From assembly GCA_963827135.1 (NCBI GenBank), contig CAWGZX010000002.1:1-52142 (forward strand): a stretch of 52,142 nt of DNA, written 5' to 3'. A program made the position numbers and the translations under genes. Shown one piece after another: positions 36,358-44,560 of this stretch. Source of the stretch: JAJRAN01 sp963827135 (lineage in GTDB: Archaea; Thermoplasmatota; Thermoplasmata; Methanomassiliicoccales; UBA472). Under the pieces are notes generated by a model. The model saw nothing but the letters and a program-made list of their open reading frames with translations, was not told where the DNA came from and searched no databases. The stretch's first letter is position 1. Each line of letters opens with the position of its first letter.

Positions 36358-36932
36358 CTACCTGATCTTGGGGAATATCCTGCCGGTCTCCAGCATGTAA
36401 TCGTGGTATTCCTCCCCGAACTTCTCCTTCATCATCGCCTCCTCCAACGGGACTCGCTCGATGTAGAAGGCGGCGAAGACGATCAGGAAGATGAATCCTA
36501 CAATGTAATTCTGGAGCAGAAGGGGCATCGAGAATGCCCACAGCCAGAGCGAAGCGTACATCGGGTGCCGGACGCGGCGATAGATGCCTAGTTTGATGAG
36601 CGATTGCTTGCCTTTAACGCTCGGTGTAAGAGCGAAATTCGTGCCCAGGTCGGCATGCGACCTCCACAATAAGAGGAGCGACACCAGGATTAGCACGACG
36701 CCGAACCAGGCGATGGCATCTGGCAATGAGTAATTAGCGAAGTCCAAGAGCGGGGTAAGGATGTAGATCAACGGCAGCACCATGCTTGTTACGATCATAG
36801 CGATCAGGAACTGGTCCAGTCTAGAACCCTCTTGGCCTCCCTCATCCCTATCCTCTTCATGAAGATTAATCGGATCATGAAGGACGTGGCCGCGCAGATA
36901 ACATAGATGATGGTGAAGATTCCGACGTTCAT
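36358..36932 (-). CDS. Isoprenylcysteine carboxyl methyltransferase-like membrane protein, frameshifted
   Basis: Two reading frames join into one protein. The upstream part (ATG at 36932) reads MNVGIFTIIYVICAATSFMI and GMREAK, then hits a stop at 36804. The downstream part reads EGSRLDQFLIAMIVTSMVLP to the end. Adding one G in GCCAAGAGGG near 36830 makes one frame of about 190 residues with 4-5 helices. The C-terminal half has the ICMT/phospholipid methyltransferase signature: LIKLGIYRRVRHPMYASLWL (SAM-binding RHPMY) and a terminal EEYHDYMLETGRIFP with the catalytic-type E and R. The substrate could be a lipid or isoprenoid; it is not necessarily a protein methyltransferase. Confidence 0.78.
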
Positions 36933-37162
36933 CCTTCGCCTCGGGCCAGCGGAGTACTCATTCAGGGTATTTATATTCGCCCCAATGAATGGCAATTCGA
37001 GGCTAATGGTTTGGGCATCAATGGAATGAAAGAGTGCGCGACGAGGGGGGCTTGTCCAGGAGTGAAGCTACCCCCTATCCTTCTCTTTTCAGTAATACAT
37101 AGCTATTTATTTCAAGAGAGCAACGTCAATCCGGGGTGGGGAGGAGAGGAGGAAAAAAAAAG

Positions 37163-37603
37163 ATGAGCGTGAAGAATGAATATCTATCGCCATGCGGTAT
37201 GTACTGTAGCGTATGCTCGGTACGAGCGGCATATCAAAATAATGACCAGGAACTTAAAATTCCACTAGCTTCTTTCTTTGGGACTTCACCTGAGAATATA
37301 GTTTGTGAGGGATGCATGTCAGGAACAATTTTTCAATTCGCTAAGACCTGTTCTATTAGAGCATGCGCGCTGGAAAAGAAACTGAAAGGCTGTCACCAAT
37401 GTGATGATTTTCCATGTAATAATATAAAAAATTTCCCTATGGAGCCTTCCAAAAATATGATGTTGGAAGCCATACCACGATTGAAGGAATTAGGCACCGA
37501 ACGCTGGGTAGCAGAGGTTGAAAACCGCTATACCTGTTCTAAATGTGGAACATTATTACATCGCTATGCCAATAAATGTAGCAATTGCCAAAGTCCATTT
37601 TGA
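37163..37603 (+). CDS. DUF3795-type cysteine-rich protein
   Basis: A 146-residue protein with 16 cysteines. Its N-terminal part matches the DUF3795 pattern (YLSPCGMYCSVCSVR, then CEGCMSG, CSIRACALEKKLKGCHQCDD FPC spacing), presumed metal binding; the C-terminus adds a zinc ribbon (YTCSKCGTLLHRYANKCSNC). GGAGG at 37148-37152, 10 bases upstream, decides the ATG at 37163. TATTTATTT near 37104 is the likely TATA box. Strikingly A/T-rich coding compared with the core genes, so recently acquired. Function unknown. Confidence 0.85.
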   Translation: MSVKNEYLSPCGMYCSVCSVRAAYQNNDQELKIPLASFFGTSPENIVCEGCMSGTIFQFAKTCSIRACALEKKLKGCHQCDDFPCNNIKNFPMEPSKNMMLEAIPRLKELGTERWVAEVENRYTCSKCGTLLHRYANKCSNCQSPF

Positions 37604-37702
37604 TGAACCAATATTTCTACTGAATCGAGACATGTGACGGGTAGAATGAAATGACCGACGATCAAAACCTTTTCACTCTTAGAAATTTGAAATGGACACC
37701 GG

Positions 37703-37730
37703 GGTAGCTCGGGCTAAGAGGCGAGCTGCC
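37703..37730. terminator. Strong hairpin between convergent genes
   Basis: GGTAGCTCG pairs with CGAGCTGCC (9 bp, one G-U) around a 10-base loop at 37712-37721, followed by CTTCTTACC. It sits between the ends of the DUF3795 and PPOX genes and may terminate or protect transcripts from both sides. Region 37604-37757 has no gene. Confidence 0.5.
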
Positions 37731-37757
37731 CTTCTTACCATAAAATCGTCAAAGGGG

Positions 37758-38168
37758 CTAGGCTAACTTCTTACCTATATTTGGCCCTGGACTTTGGTCA
37801 AATATAGTCTCGGGCTCCATGAACCAAACGCCGGTGACGGTGATGCCTCGTGCCTTGACCTTCTCGTTCATCACGTCCAGGACCGGACCGGATGTCTCGA
37901 AGACTTTGATTATCGCATGGATCTGATAGGCATTCTTACCGCTCACCACAAGAACCGCCGGTCGCTCGCCTTTCTTCTTCATCTTTTCCAAGTTGTTGTG
38001 CGTCTGCTTCATGAACACCACGCCACAAATGATGGTGTTCGGGTCGAGGGCTGCCAGGCTCCCCAATGGTATCGCATGCACCTCTCCTTCAGGAGTCTTC
38101 GTCGCCAACACCTTGACGCTCGCCGGATCGTTGAGCGCTTTCATGACCTCTTCTGGCAAAGCTACCAT
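37758..38168 (-). CDS. Pyridoxamine 5'-phosphate oxidase-like flavin split-barrel protein
   Basis: A 136-residue single-domain protein: MVALPEEVMKALNDPASVKV, LATKTPEGEVHAIPLGSL, NTIICGVVFMKQTHNNLEKM and RPAVLVVSGKNAYQIHAIIK follow the strand order of the FMN/F420-binding split barrel. The ligand and substrate cannot be read from sequence; in methanogens relatives may bind FMN or F420. The ATG at 38168 is preferred; an in-frame GTG at 38177 falls inside an inverted repeat. Confidence 0.8.
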   Translation of the reverse strand: MVALPEEVMKALNDPASVKVLATKTPEGEVHAIPLGSLAALDPNTIICGVVFMKQTHNNLEKMKKKGERPAVLVVSGKNAYQIHAIIKVFETSGPVLDVMNEKVKARGITVTGVWFMEPETIFDQSPGPNIGKKLA

Positions 38169-38174
38169 GTTATC

Positions 38175-38197
38175 CACCTACGGGAATATTGTAGGTG
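38175..38197. promoter_or_regulatory. Perfect 7-bp inverted repeat at the PPOX start
   Basis: CACCTAC (38175-38181), 9-base spacer, GTAGGTG (38191-38197), located 7 bases before the PPOX ATG on its minus strand. Could be an operator for a dimeric regulator, or a leader hairpin covering the start. Spacing suits either. Confidence 0.5.
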
Positions 38198-38330
38198 TTG
38201 ACGATGAAGCTTTGCACAATTGGCATGTCGACATGTGGGGTCCGTCATGAAGGAACTTGCATGCTTCACTGCCAACCTTTAAGGCAAGTAGCTCAGAAGG
38301 ATTCATTTGAGTTCTCCCGGAGGTGAGAGA

Positions 38331-38600
38331 ATGAGATTCATACACCTAGTAAAGTGGAAGAAGAAGATCACGAAAGAAAGCATCGCCAAGAACCTCAAAT
38401 GCATTGAGTATGAAGCGAAAAAGGAAGGCATGAAAATGATTGCCATATACTGGACACTTGGCCGTTATGACGCAGTCGCCATATTAGAAGCACCCGATGA
38501 AAAGGCGGCTATGAGAATGTCGGTCAGGCGAGGCGATTGCATGGCAATTGAGACAATGGTGGCCATTCCCGCCGAAGAGGCCAGAAAGCTCGTCAAGTGA
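38331..38600 (+). CDS. GYD-domain protein
   Basis: An 89-residue protein matching the small GYD family: MRFIHLVKWKKKITKESI, ...KMIAIYWTLGRYDAVAILEAPD with the name-giving G-R-Y-D, and a C-terminal ETMVAIPAEEA. The fold resembles dimeric ferredoxin-like stress proteins; function unknown. CGGAGGTG just upstream sets the ATG at 38331, and CCTTTAAGG near 38277 is a probable TATA element. Single-gene unit, divergent from PPOX. Confidence 0.85.
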   Translation: MRFIHLVKWKKKITKESIAKNLKCIEYEAKKEGMKMIAIYWTLGRYDAVAILEAPDEKAAMRMSVRRGDCMAIETMVAIPAEEARKLVK

Positions 38601-38676
38601 ATTAGCTTTCATCATCAAAAAAAGTAATTTTTAGCTAAACCACCTGCCTTTCCTTTCATTCATGCCATATGATTAG

Positions 38677-38862
38677 GGTGCCTATGGTTCGGGCTGTTGA
38701 ATCGACTTAGGTTTGAAACAAATCTAAAGAATTGGGTTGATCGGAATCACAAACAATAGAACTGACTGGCTATAGCCTAAAAGTTTGCGTTAAAGGGAAC
38801 AAGGCCGTTCTTGCCGAGGACATGAGAGATGAACAAATCCTTACTTTTCTTTTTCTTACCAC
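38677..38862 (+). repeat. Dispersed repeat, long copy A
   Basis: Begins with GGGTGCCTATGGTTCGGGCT, the short motif shared with other copies. After about 40 bases it continues with a 120-base block (from 38742) that closely matches 51925-52046: shared words include ACTGGCTA, TAAAAGTTT, GGGAACAAGGC, CTTGCCGAGG, ATGAGAGATGAA and CTTTTTCTT. It fills much of the 428-base gene-free interval 38601-39028. An ATG inside it opens a 41-codon hydrophobic frame (38829-38954) that is not conserved in copy B, so no gene is called. Confidence 0.7.
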
Positions 38863-39028
38863 AGTACCTTTCACTATTCATCTGGCTTGCTTCATTCTAT
38901 TGTGGCATCAATCTACCTGAGGCGCCAGAACTTGACATCAAGCATCATAAGTGATTTCTTGGAATTGAATCGCCAGTAATCCAGCGACCGATGGCTTTAT
39001 GACATCGCGAGGCTGAATAAGAGGACGC

Positions 39029-39985
39029 ATGAGTATTAACTTTGACACTTTCGTTCATAAGGGCCCTAAACCTAACTACTCCCCCTATCATATATGGAAA
39101 TGCTATAGCATCCTGGACAAGCAAGGACCCCTAGGTAGGAGGGCACTCGCAAATCTCATAGGCTTAGGTGAAGGGAGCGTCCGAACCATGCTAGATCGCA
39201 TGGCAAAAGAGGGCTGTATAGAGTTAACCAAGAGAGGTACCGCCATCACCCAACGGGGAAGGGATAAATACTTGGGCTTCGGGGTCACGCTGATTGATAT
39301 CGGTATGATTGAGGGGTCGATCGGCCGTTTCGACTGCGCCATTCTGGTAATGGGAAGGGCAGGGGTGATTACCACCGGGGCGGAGCAGCGCGACGAGGCG
39401 GTGAGAGCGGGTGCAGAGAATGCTATTATACTTGTGGGACGCAACGGTAAGATCGTCTTCCCCGACGATGACCGTTATCCTGACCAAGTGGCTATGCATT
39501 TCGTGAGGGAGGTTTTCGGGGTCCAGGATGGGGATGTCATCATAATCGGAGGAGCATCCTCTTACGAGAAAGCTGAGAAAGGGGCGGTGAGTGCCGCTCT
39601 CGCCCTGGCCGAGGATCGGGACCGCTGCTGGTCGGAGGGGGGGAAGCTGTTCTCTCGCGATTACGAGGAGGAGGACATCAAGTGTATCGCCCTGACGATT
39701 CATGAGTTGGTCGGAAGGCTTCCGGTCACCATGCGCAGCAAGAATCATTACGGGGTCAGGTGCGAGGACGGCAAAATCATCGAGTCTAATTTCACTGGGC
39801 CGGTTCTGGAGGAGACTCTTAAAAAAGGAACAATCCTCAGGCGGCTGTCCAAGGCTGGTAAGTACCGCGGATGCCCGGTGCTGGCCGTTCCCCTCGTACG
39901 TGACAAGGAGGTCATCGCCGTGGTAGGAGTGTTCGATACGACCAAGGGCTCATATCACGAATGGCTCGGCCGGGTCAGGAAGTAA
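39029..39985 (+). CDS. DUF4443-DUF2111 winged-helix regulator
   Basis: A 318-residue protein found in methanogens. Residues 15-90 are a winged helix (YHIWKCYSILDKQGPLGRRA, IGLGEGSVRTMLDRM, LTKRGTAITQRGRDKYLGFG), matching DUF4443. A central part has Asp-rich DRYPDQ and GGASSYEKAEKGA. The final 110 residues match DUF2111 (RKNHYGVRCEDGKIIE-type segment, LAVPLVRDKEVIAVVGVFDT), probably a GAF/profilin-like sensor. TTTATG near 38995 predicts a short leader. It converges on and overlaps the methyltransferase operon end by 36 bases, making it the likely regulator of that operon. Confidence 0.82.
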   Translation: MSINFDTFVHKGPKPNYSPYHIWKCYSILDKQGPLGRRALANLIGLGEGSVRTMLDRMAKEGCIELTKRGTAITQRGRDKYLGFGVTLIDIGMIEGSIGRFDCAILVMGRAGVITTGAEQRDEAVRAGAENAIILVGRNGKIVFPDDDRYPDQVAMHFVREVFGVQDGDVIIIGGASSYEKAEKGAVSAALALAEDRDRCWSEGGKLFSRDYEEEDIKCIALTIHELVGRLPVTMRSKNHYGVRCEDGKIIESNFTGPVLEETLKKGTILRRLSKAGKYRGCPVLAVPLVRDKEVIAVVGVFDTTKGSYHEWLGRVRK

Positions 39986-40774
39986 GTCCTTAGTGGCCGA
40001 AGCTTTTGCCTGCAGGTAGGATTGCTCCACGACCTCCAGTGTGCATTTCACTGTTCCTTTTTCGAACTCGAAAAGCCGCGAGAACTCATCCACCTGACGA
40101 TTGAACTCATCCTCGTCCCCCAGACCCGTATCCATCTTCACCACCTTCTTATAACCGACGCATTTGAAGACGTACTTCGCGCCCTCTATGTCGTTGGGGT
40201 CTGCGAGGATCTGGACCTTGTTAAACAGTTCCCTCCAGTTGGCGGCCCACATGGGTGTGAGGAAGAAAGTGCCGGACGACTTCTTCAGCTGGTCCAAGTA
40301 CTCGTCCGTACCTCCGAGGACACAGCCGATGCAATCGTCTACTATCTGCCCCTTCGAATCCCGCAGAATAACCACCGGCACGGGCAAGGAGATGGTATCT
40401 TTCTCAACATGCCGGAAGGCGTTCCCGCAAAGGCCGTAGAAGAGCAGCACGGAGTCGCATTTCTCTCCTACCTTGGAAAGAGTGCTAATGATGTCCTCTC
40501 GTAACTTCTCTGGCTTCTGGTGTAAGGCCATCGGTTTGAGCCAGACAAGGACCGTGTGGCCTGAGGGGAATGAGAGAAGTGAGAGCTCTTCTTCCTTGAC
40601 CTTGATGATATGCACCGAAGATGCAGCCTCAAGCTTGCGTTGGAAGTCCCTTGATTCATCGTTATTGACGAGGACGACCTGGTCCAGATCTTCGTCCCGG
40701 GAAATTACATGCACTACCTCATCCTCGAAGAGGCGGCATCCGATTAGGCCCAGAACAAGGGAACGAGGGCCCAT
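39950..40774 (-). CDS. DUF1638 protein
   Basis: A 274-residue member of DUF1638, a family repeatedly located with methylamine/methanol methyltransferase genes in methanogens. It starts MGPRSLVLGLIGCRLFEDEV and contains SVLLFYGLCGNAF and IVDDCIGCVLGGTDEYLDQL, whose cysteines could bind a metal. The C-terminal half ends with KVVKMDTGLGDEDEFN. Function not established; a role in corrinoid protein handling or activation is inferred from location. Starts 3 bases after the activase gene, so last gene of the operon. Confidence 0.85.
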   Translation of the reverse strand: MGPRSLVLGLIGCRLFEDEVVHVISRDEDLDQVVLVNNDESRDFQRKLEAASSVHIIKVKEEELSLLSFPSGHTVLVWLKPMALHQKPEKLREDIISTLSKVGEKCDSVLLFYGLCGNAFRHVEKDTISLPVPVVILRDSKGQIVDDCIGCVLGGTDEYLDQLKKSSGTFFLTPMWAANWRELFNKVQILADPNDIEGAKYVFKCVGYKKVVKMDTGLGDEDEFNRQVDEFSRLFEFEKGTVKCTLEVVEQSYLQAKASATKDLLPDPAEPFVI

Positions 40775-40777
40775 GCC

Positions 40778-42415
40778 TCAGGCAGCCCCCGCGATTATGA
40801 GCTTTTCAAGCTTGAGAGTCTTGAGCTTGCAGGCCCTCTCACAGCGACGGCAGGCAGTGCCCATGCACTTGTCCGAGGCGATGATGATGATCCATGCTTC
40901 ACCCTCCTTACGGACAATTATGGCGTCCTCCTGGCAGGCTTTCACGCAGCGCATGTCCCCTATGCACCCATCCGGCTCTCCGATGAGGCCGATGCCGATG
41001 TCCTCCACGACTTTCAGACCCATGGCTCCCAGGTCCTGGATATCGCGCTGCACCAACTTGACGACCTCGATGTTCCGGTTCAGCGGCGGTCTTGGCTCCA
41101 GACCGAAGTGCTTGAGCATCTTGTCCTCGACCTCCGCAGGCATGCCCTGGGTCCAAACGCCCAGCTCTACGGCGAAGGCATTCTCGAACACCTTGGAGTT
41201 CGCGAACATGATATGTTTGGCACGGATGCTGTCCGCCTCGGTTTGTAGATGGTCCAGTAGCTCCGGTTCGCGTACCAGGTCCCTGGCCATTGCTAGCGAC
41301 GTGTTCCCTGCCTGCACAGTCCTCGAGACCGTTCCGGGGATCAGGCCGATTCGCGCGGCCTTGAGGGAAGACATGTAGGTACCTGAAGCACCGGACATGT
41401 ACATCGATTTGATATCCCGGATGGAAATGCCACATTCAGTGGCCAGCGTTATGTGGCCGGCAGTGAAGGCGGCGATGGTCTTGCCCACCTCCACGAAGTC
41501 GTCGTTATCGAACACAACTCCTCCCTGCAGGCGTACTACCTTGTCGGCCGTCAGTATCTTACCTGGGCGCATTAGACCCGTGTCCAGTCCGGTGGCTACG
41601 ATTCCGATGACGCCGGTTCCAGTGATTCCACGGATCCTCGCCCCCCCTGGAACTAAGACGTCTCCAGTCAAGGGGTCCACTTTGTCTGATGGGATGGTGT
41701 ACATCACGTCGTTTAGAGCGTAGGTCTGCCAGCTTCCGTCGCCTTGTGGCTCAACATCGGAAATCGCCCCGGGTGCGGCCAGCATCCCTCTCTTGATATG
41801 CTGCCCCTCGATGGCGGGGCCAGCAGCGGCGGAACCGGTGAAGATGTCGTCCCCTACCTTAAGGGCCATCTCCGCGTTCGTCCCGAAATCCGTGACCATG
41901 GCTATGTCTTTGGTCTCAAGAAAATCGGTCTCGTACATCATAGCCAGCGCGTCCGCTCCAATCTCGTGCTTGACTGCTGGGGGTACCATGACGTCCGCCT
42001 CCGGGTTCATATCTAGCCCAAGGGCGCCGGCCTTCAGCACCTTCTTGTCGCGCCGGATGTTCTCCACGCCTAGCTTGGCCTTGGCTCTCTCGCCCGCGTA
42101 TGCCAGGTCTCTAATCTCCATGTTCTGGAAAAGAGAGAGCTGGATAGGGTTACCGCATACGGCCACCCGTTCTACTTTCCCAAGGTTGATTCCGATCTCG
42201 TGGAGGAGGCGGTTTAGGGCTCTTATGATAAGGCGATTGGAGAAGTCCTGGCCCACATCGATTGCGAAGTGCAGGTGGTCCATCACGTTCGCTCCTGGCA
42301 AGGGATGTCGCAAAGTGATGGCCGTACCGATGACCCTCTTGTCCGCCAAATCGATGCTCTGAGCCCTCAGTCCGCTGGTGCCAATGTCGATGGCCACTCC
42401 ATACCTCTCCAGCAC
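40778..42415 (-). CDS. ramA: RamA-like corrinoid protein reductive activase
   Basis: ATP-dependent iron-sulfur activase that re-reduces corrinoid proteins from inactive Co(II) to Co(I). The 545-residue protein has an ASKHA-type ATPase core (GVAIDIGTSGLRAQSIDL at the N-terminus, VTDFGTNAEMAL phosphate loop, SGASGTYMSSLKAARIGLIP) and a C-terminal ferredoxin-like part with C-x5-C-x3-C (GCIGDMRCVKAC) and C-x4-C-x2-C-x3-C (KCMGTACRRCERAC). Its length and C-terminal cluster domain match Methanosarcina RamA; bacterial RACo proteins carry an N-terminal ferredoxin instead. Four bases downstream of the methyltransferase gene. Confidence 0.92.
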   Translation of the reverse strand: MLERYGVAIDIGTSGLRAQSIDLADKRVIGTAITLRHPLPGANVMDHLHFAIDVGQDFSNRLIIRALNRLLHEIGINLGKVERVAVCGNPIQLSLFQNMEIRDLAYAGERAKAKLGVENIRRDKKVLKAGALGLDMNPEADVMVPPAVKHEIGADALAMMYETDFLETKDIAMVTDFGTNAEMALKVGDDIFTGSAAAGPAIEGQHIKRGMLAAPGAISDVEPQGDGSWQTYALNDVMYTIPSDKVDPLTGDVLVPGGARIRGITGTGVIGIVATGLDTGLMRPGKILTADKVVRLQGGVVFDNDDFVEVGKTIAAFTAGHITLATECGISIRDIKSMYMSGASGTYMSSLKAARIGLIPGTVSRTVQAGNTSLAMARDLVREPELLDHLQTEADSIRAKHIMFANSKVFENAFAVELGVWTQGMPAEVEDKMLKHFGLEPRPPLNRNIEVVKLVQRDIQDLGAMGLKVVEDIGIGLIGEPDGCIGDMRCVKACQEDAIIVRKEGEAWIIIIASDKCMGTACRRCERACKLKTLKLEKLIIAGAA

Positions 42416-42419
42416 TTGC

Positions 42420-43445
42420 TCACCTCATGCCATACTTGTGCGTTGCCTCCACCATTGCCTTCATATTAGCAAGAGGAGTCTCCGGCGCGAACCCGCATCC
42501 GGGAGCCACGATGTCTGTTCCGGCCTCGATGACTCTCTTGGTCTCAGCCTCCACGTCCGTGGGCGTCTTGAACAGGAGGGTGGAGGTTGGCGACACATTC
42601 CCAATACAGGCGATCTTGCCCTTCAGCTGTTGCTTGACCCAGCCGATATCCATCTGCTGATCGACACTGATACCGTTCGCCCCTGTCTGAATAATGAAGG
42701 GCATGTTCTTTGTCGTCTTACCGCATATGTGCAGGATGGAATATCCGTCCTCGCGACAAATGGCATCCACGACCCGCTTCTGATAAGGCATGGCGAACTC
42801 AGCATATTGTGGGGGCCCAAGAACATCGCCGCTAGAGGTCGCGTCGATGATGGCGATGACGTCCGCTCCTGCCTCCAATGCCGCTTTGGAGAAGAGAACG
42901 CTCCATTGTGTCGCTTTCTCCAATATCCCCTTGATGAATGCAGGCTTCATGGCCACGTCCATGATCGCCTCCTGCGAGCCCCGCAGCTGCCCCGCCAACA
43001 TGAACGGTCCGACTATGGCGCAAATGAGTGGCGTCTCCTTCAACTCAGGGTCCTTGGCCAGCTGACGGATGGCATCCAGCAGAACTGGCGCCCGGCCGGC
43101 GGTCTGGGGGTCAGGCATGCTGGCGGAGGCCAGCAGTTCCGGGGTGGTGATGGGGGCCTTTAGAATCGCTGGCTGGCGTTCGATGTTGTCCTTCCCGGTT
43201 AAGGCTCCGAACGCGGTGGCATCGACCGAGACGTCGAACGGCACGCGCACGCTCTCTATTCCCGCTATGGTATGTGCGGCCTTGGCTAGTTTAGCCATAA
43301 GCTTAGAATCGTTGTTCGCATGCGGCCAGTACGCGTCGCTGGCCTTCATGAGGTCGAGAGTGCCGGTCTGCAGCGGGCTCACGCAAGGCAACCGATCCAC
43401 CTTCTCTAGATTCAAAGTTCCAAATAGTCTGTCCTTCTCGTTCAG
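42420..43445 (-). CDS. MtbA/MtaA-type methylcobamide:coenzyme M methyltransferase
   Basis: UroD-fold zinc enzyme that moves the methyl group from a corrinoid protein to coenzyme M. The zinc ligands of this family are visible: H-x-C in LHICGKTT and the third Cys in APGCGFAPETP. Family wording includes RLPCVSPLQTGTLDLM and QQMDIGWVKQQLKGK. The start is uncertain: the first standard start is TTG at 43415, but the frame is open upstream and encodes NEKDRLFGTLNLEKVDR, the usual N-terminus. A CTG at 43445 lies 8 bases after GGAGG and would give this form. MtaA versus MtbA cannot be resolved here. Confidence 0.9.
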   Translation of the reverse strand: MNEKDRLFGTLNLEKVDRLPCVSPLQTGTLDLMKASDAYWPHANNDSKLMAKLAKAAHTIAGIESVRVPFDVSVDATAFGALTGKDNIERQPAILKAPITTPELLASASMPDPQTAGRAPVLLDAIRQLAKDPELKETPLICAIVGPFMLAGQLRGSQEAIMDVAMKPAFIKGILEKATQWSVLFSKAALEAGADVIAIIDATSSGDVLGPPQYAEFAMPYQKRVVDAICREDGYSILHICGKTTKNMPFIIQTGANGISVDQQMDIGWVKQQLKGKIACIGNVSPTSTLLFKTPTDVEAETKRVIEAGTDIVAPGCGFAPETPLANMKAMVEATHKYGMR

Positions 43446-43453
43446 CGTCTCAG

Positions 43454-43458
43454 CCTCC
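43454..43458 (-). promoter_or_regulatory. Ribosome-binding site pointing to a CTG start
   Basis: GGAGG (minus strand) is 8 bases before CTG at 43445 and 38 bases before the TTG at 43415. The spacing supports initiation at the non-standard CTG. An in-frame TAG at 43460-43462 rules out any further upstream start. Confidence 0.55.
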
Positions 43459-43492
43459 TATCCGTTGTGTTTATTTTTACTGTTGGAGTTTC

Positions 43493-44560
43493 TCAGTACG
43501 CTCCGTACTTCTTTGCCGACTTAATCAGCGCATAGATGTTCTGCTCAGGTAGAGCGTGGTGGACCTCGCAGCCAGCGCTTAACCAGAACATGCCCCCGGG
43601 CTTGCCGATTTCAATCGCCTTCTTGGTGGCAGCTTCTACGTCCGCAGGCGTACCTCCGTACATGACGCTGTTCGATTCCGACACTCCGATATTTCCGGCG
43701 AGGATGACCTTACTCCCGAACTTTTCCTTTGCCCACTTGAGGTCTACGAGCTCGTGGAACGCTAGTGCTCCCGCACCTGTGGCCACCATGTCCTCCATGA
43801 ACGGTGTGGCATTCTGGCACTGATGGAAGCAGTAGGGAGCAGCGACGCCCTTAACGATTTGCGCCTGGTACTTGGCCACGAACTCCCGGAACTGATCCGG
43901 ACCTATGGTGAGGTTATTGAAACCTCCTCCCACTGTCGCCAGGGCGTGAGCGCCCGAGGCTAGCATGGCCTTTCCGAATTCAATCTCGAACTGCGCAATC
44001 TTGCCTAGAAGCTTGTGCATGGCGGGTTTATCGGTTGCCATCATGGGAAGCACGGTGGAGTAGTGGCCCTTGATGACGTCTGTAGCAACATCAGGAGGCG
44101 AGTTCACGAATCCAACGATAGGCACCTTGTTGCCGTATTTCTTGCTCAACTTGCTGATGGTCTCCAGAATCACCGGGCATCTCCCAGCTTTCTTCGGGTC
44201 CGGAACCTCCAGATCGTCGATCTCTTCCTTGCTCTGGATGGCGAATTGCGTCACCACTGGCATTCTGGCGCCCCCACCGCACTTGAGCAGGTACTCGCAC
44301 TTTGAGCCAAACGCCTCCCCGTCCACCCTGAAGTCTAGTGGAAGGAAGAAGTTGTCTGCCCCGTAAACCTCGTGTTGCTGTAATACATTCTTATACAGTT
44401 TAGTCGGGTTGTTCAGCAGTTCCTGCCAGGTGTAATCGTCGCGGACTGCGGCGAACTGTGCTGCCGATTGAAAGTAAAGGATGACCGGCACACGGTCTGG
44501 CGTCTCGCGCTTAATTGTCGCGACCACCCTCTCAAGCGGTGTCATCTCCTTCATCTTCAA
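43493..44560 (-). CDS. UroD-family methyltransferase, candidate substrate-side enzyme
   Basis: A 355-residue UroD-fold protein related to, but clearly different from, its neighbour. It starts MKEMTPLERVVATIKRETPD, then PVILYFQSAAQ. The zinc triad of MtaA-like enzymes is kept: H-x-C in FHQCQNATPF (about residue 244) and a late Cys in LSAGCEVHHALPEQN (about 329), the latter with two extra His. Its start overlaps the corrinoid gene by 4 bases, so it is translationally coupled to it. Relatives include MtsA (methylthiol), MtaA/MtbA and the UroD-like O-demethylases. A thiol, thioether or methoxy substrate is therefore plausible. No MtaB/MtmB/MtbB/MttB protein is present. Confidence 0.85.
   Translation of the reverse strand: MKMKEMTPLERVVATIKRETPDRVPVILYFQSAAQFAAVRDDYTWQELLNNPTKLYKNVLQQHEVYGADNFFLPLDFRVDGEAFGSKCEYLLKCGGGARMPVVTQFAIQSKEEIDDLEVPDPKKAGRCPVILETISKLSKKYGNKVPIVGFVNSPPDVATDVIKGHYSTVLPMMATDKPAMHKLLGKIAQFEIEFGKAMLASGAHALATVGGGFNNLTIGPDQFREFVAKYQAQIVKGVAAPYCFHQCQNATPFMEDMVATGAGALAFHELVDLKWAKEKFGSKVILAGNIGVSESNSVMYGGTPADVEAATKKAIEIGKPGGMFWLSAGCEVHHALPEQNIYALIKSAKKYGAY

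Noticed and set aside
38829..38954. 41-codon hydrophobic reading frame inside repeat copy A
   Set aside because: The equivalent ATG in copy B leads to a stop after 16 codons and the peptides do not match, so coding is not conserved.
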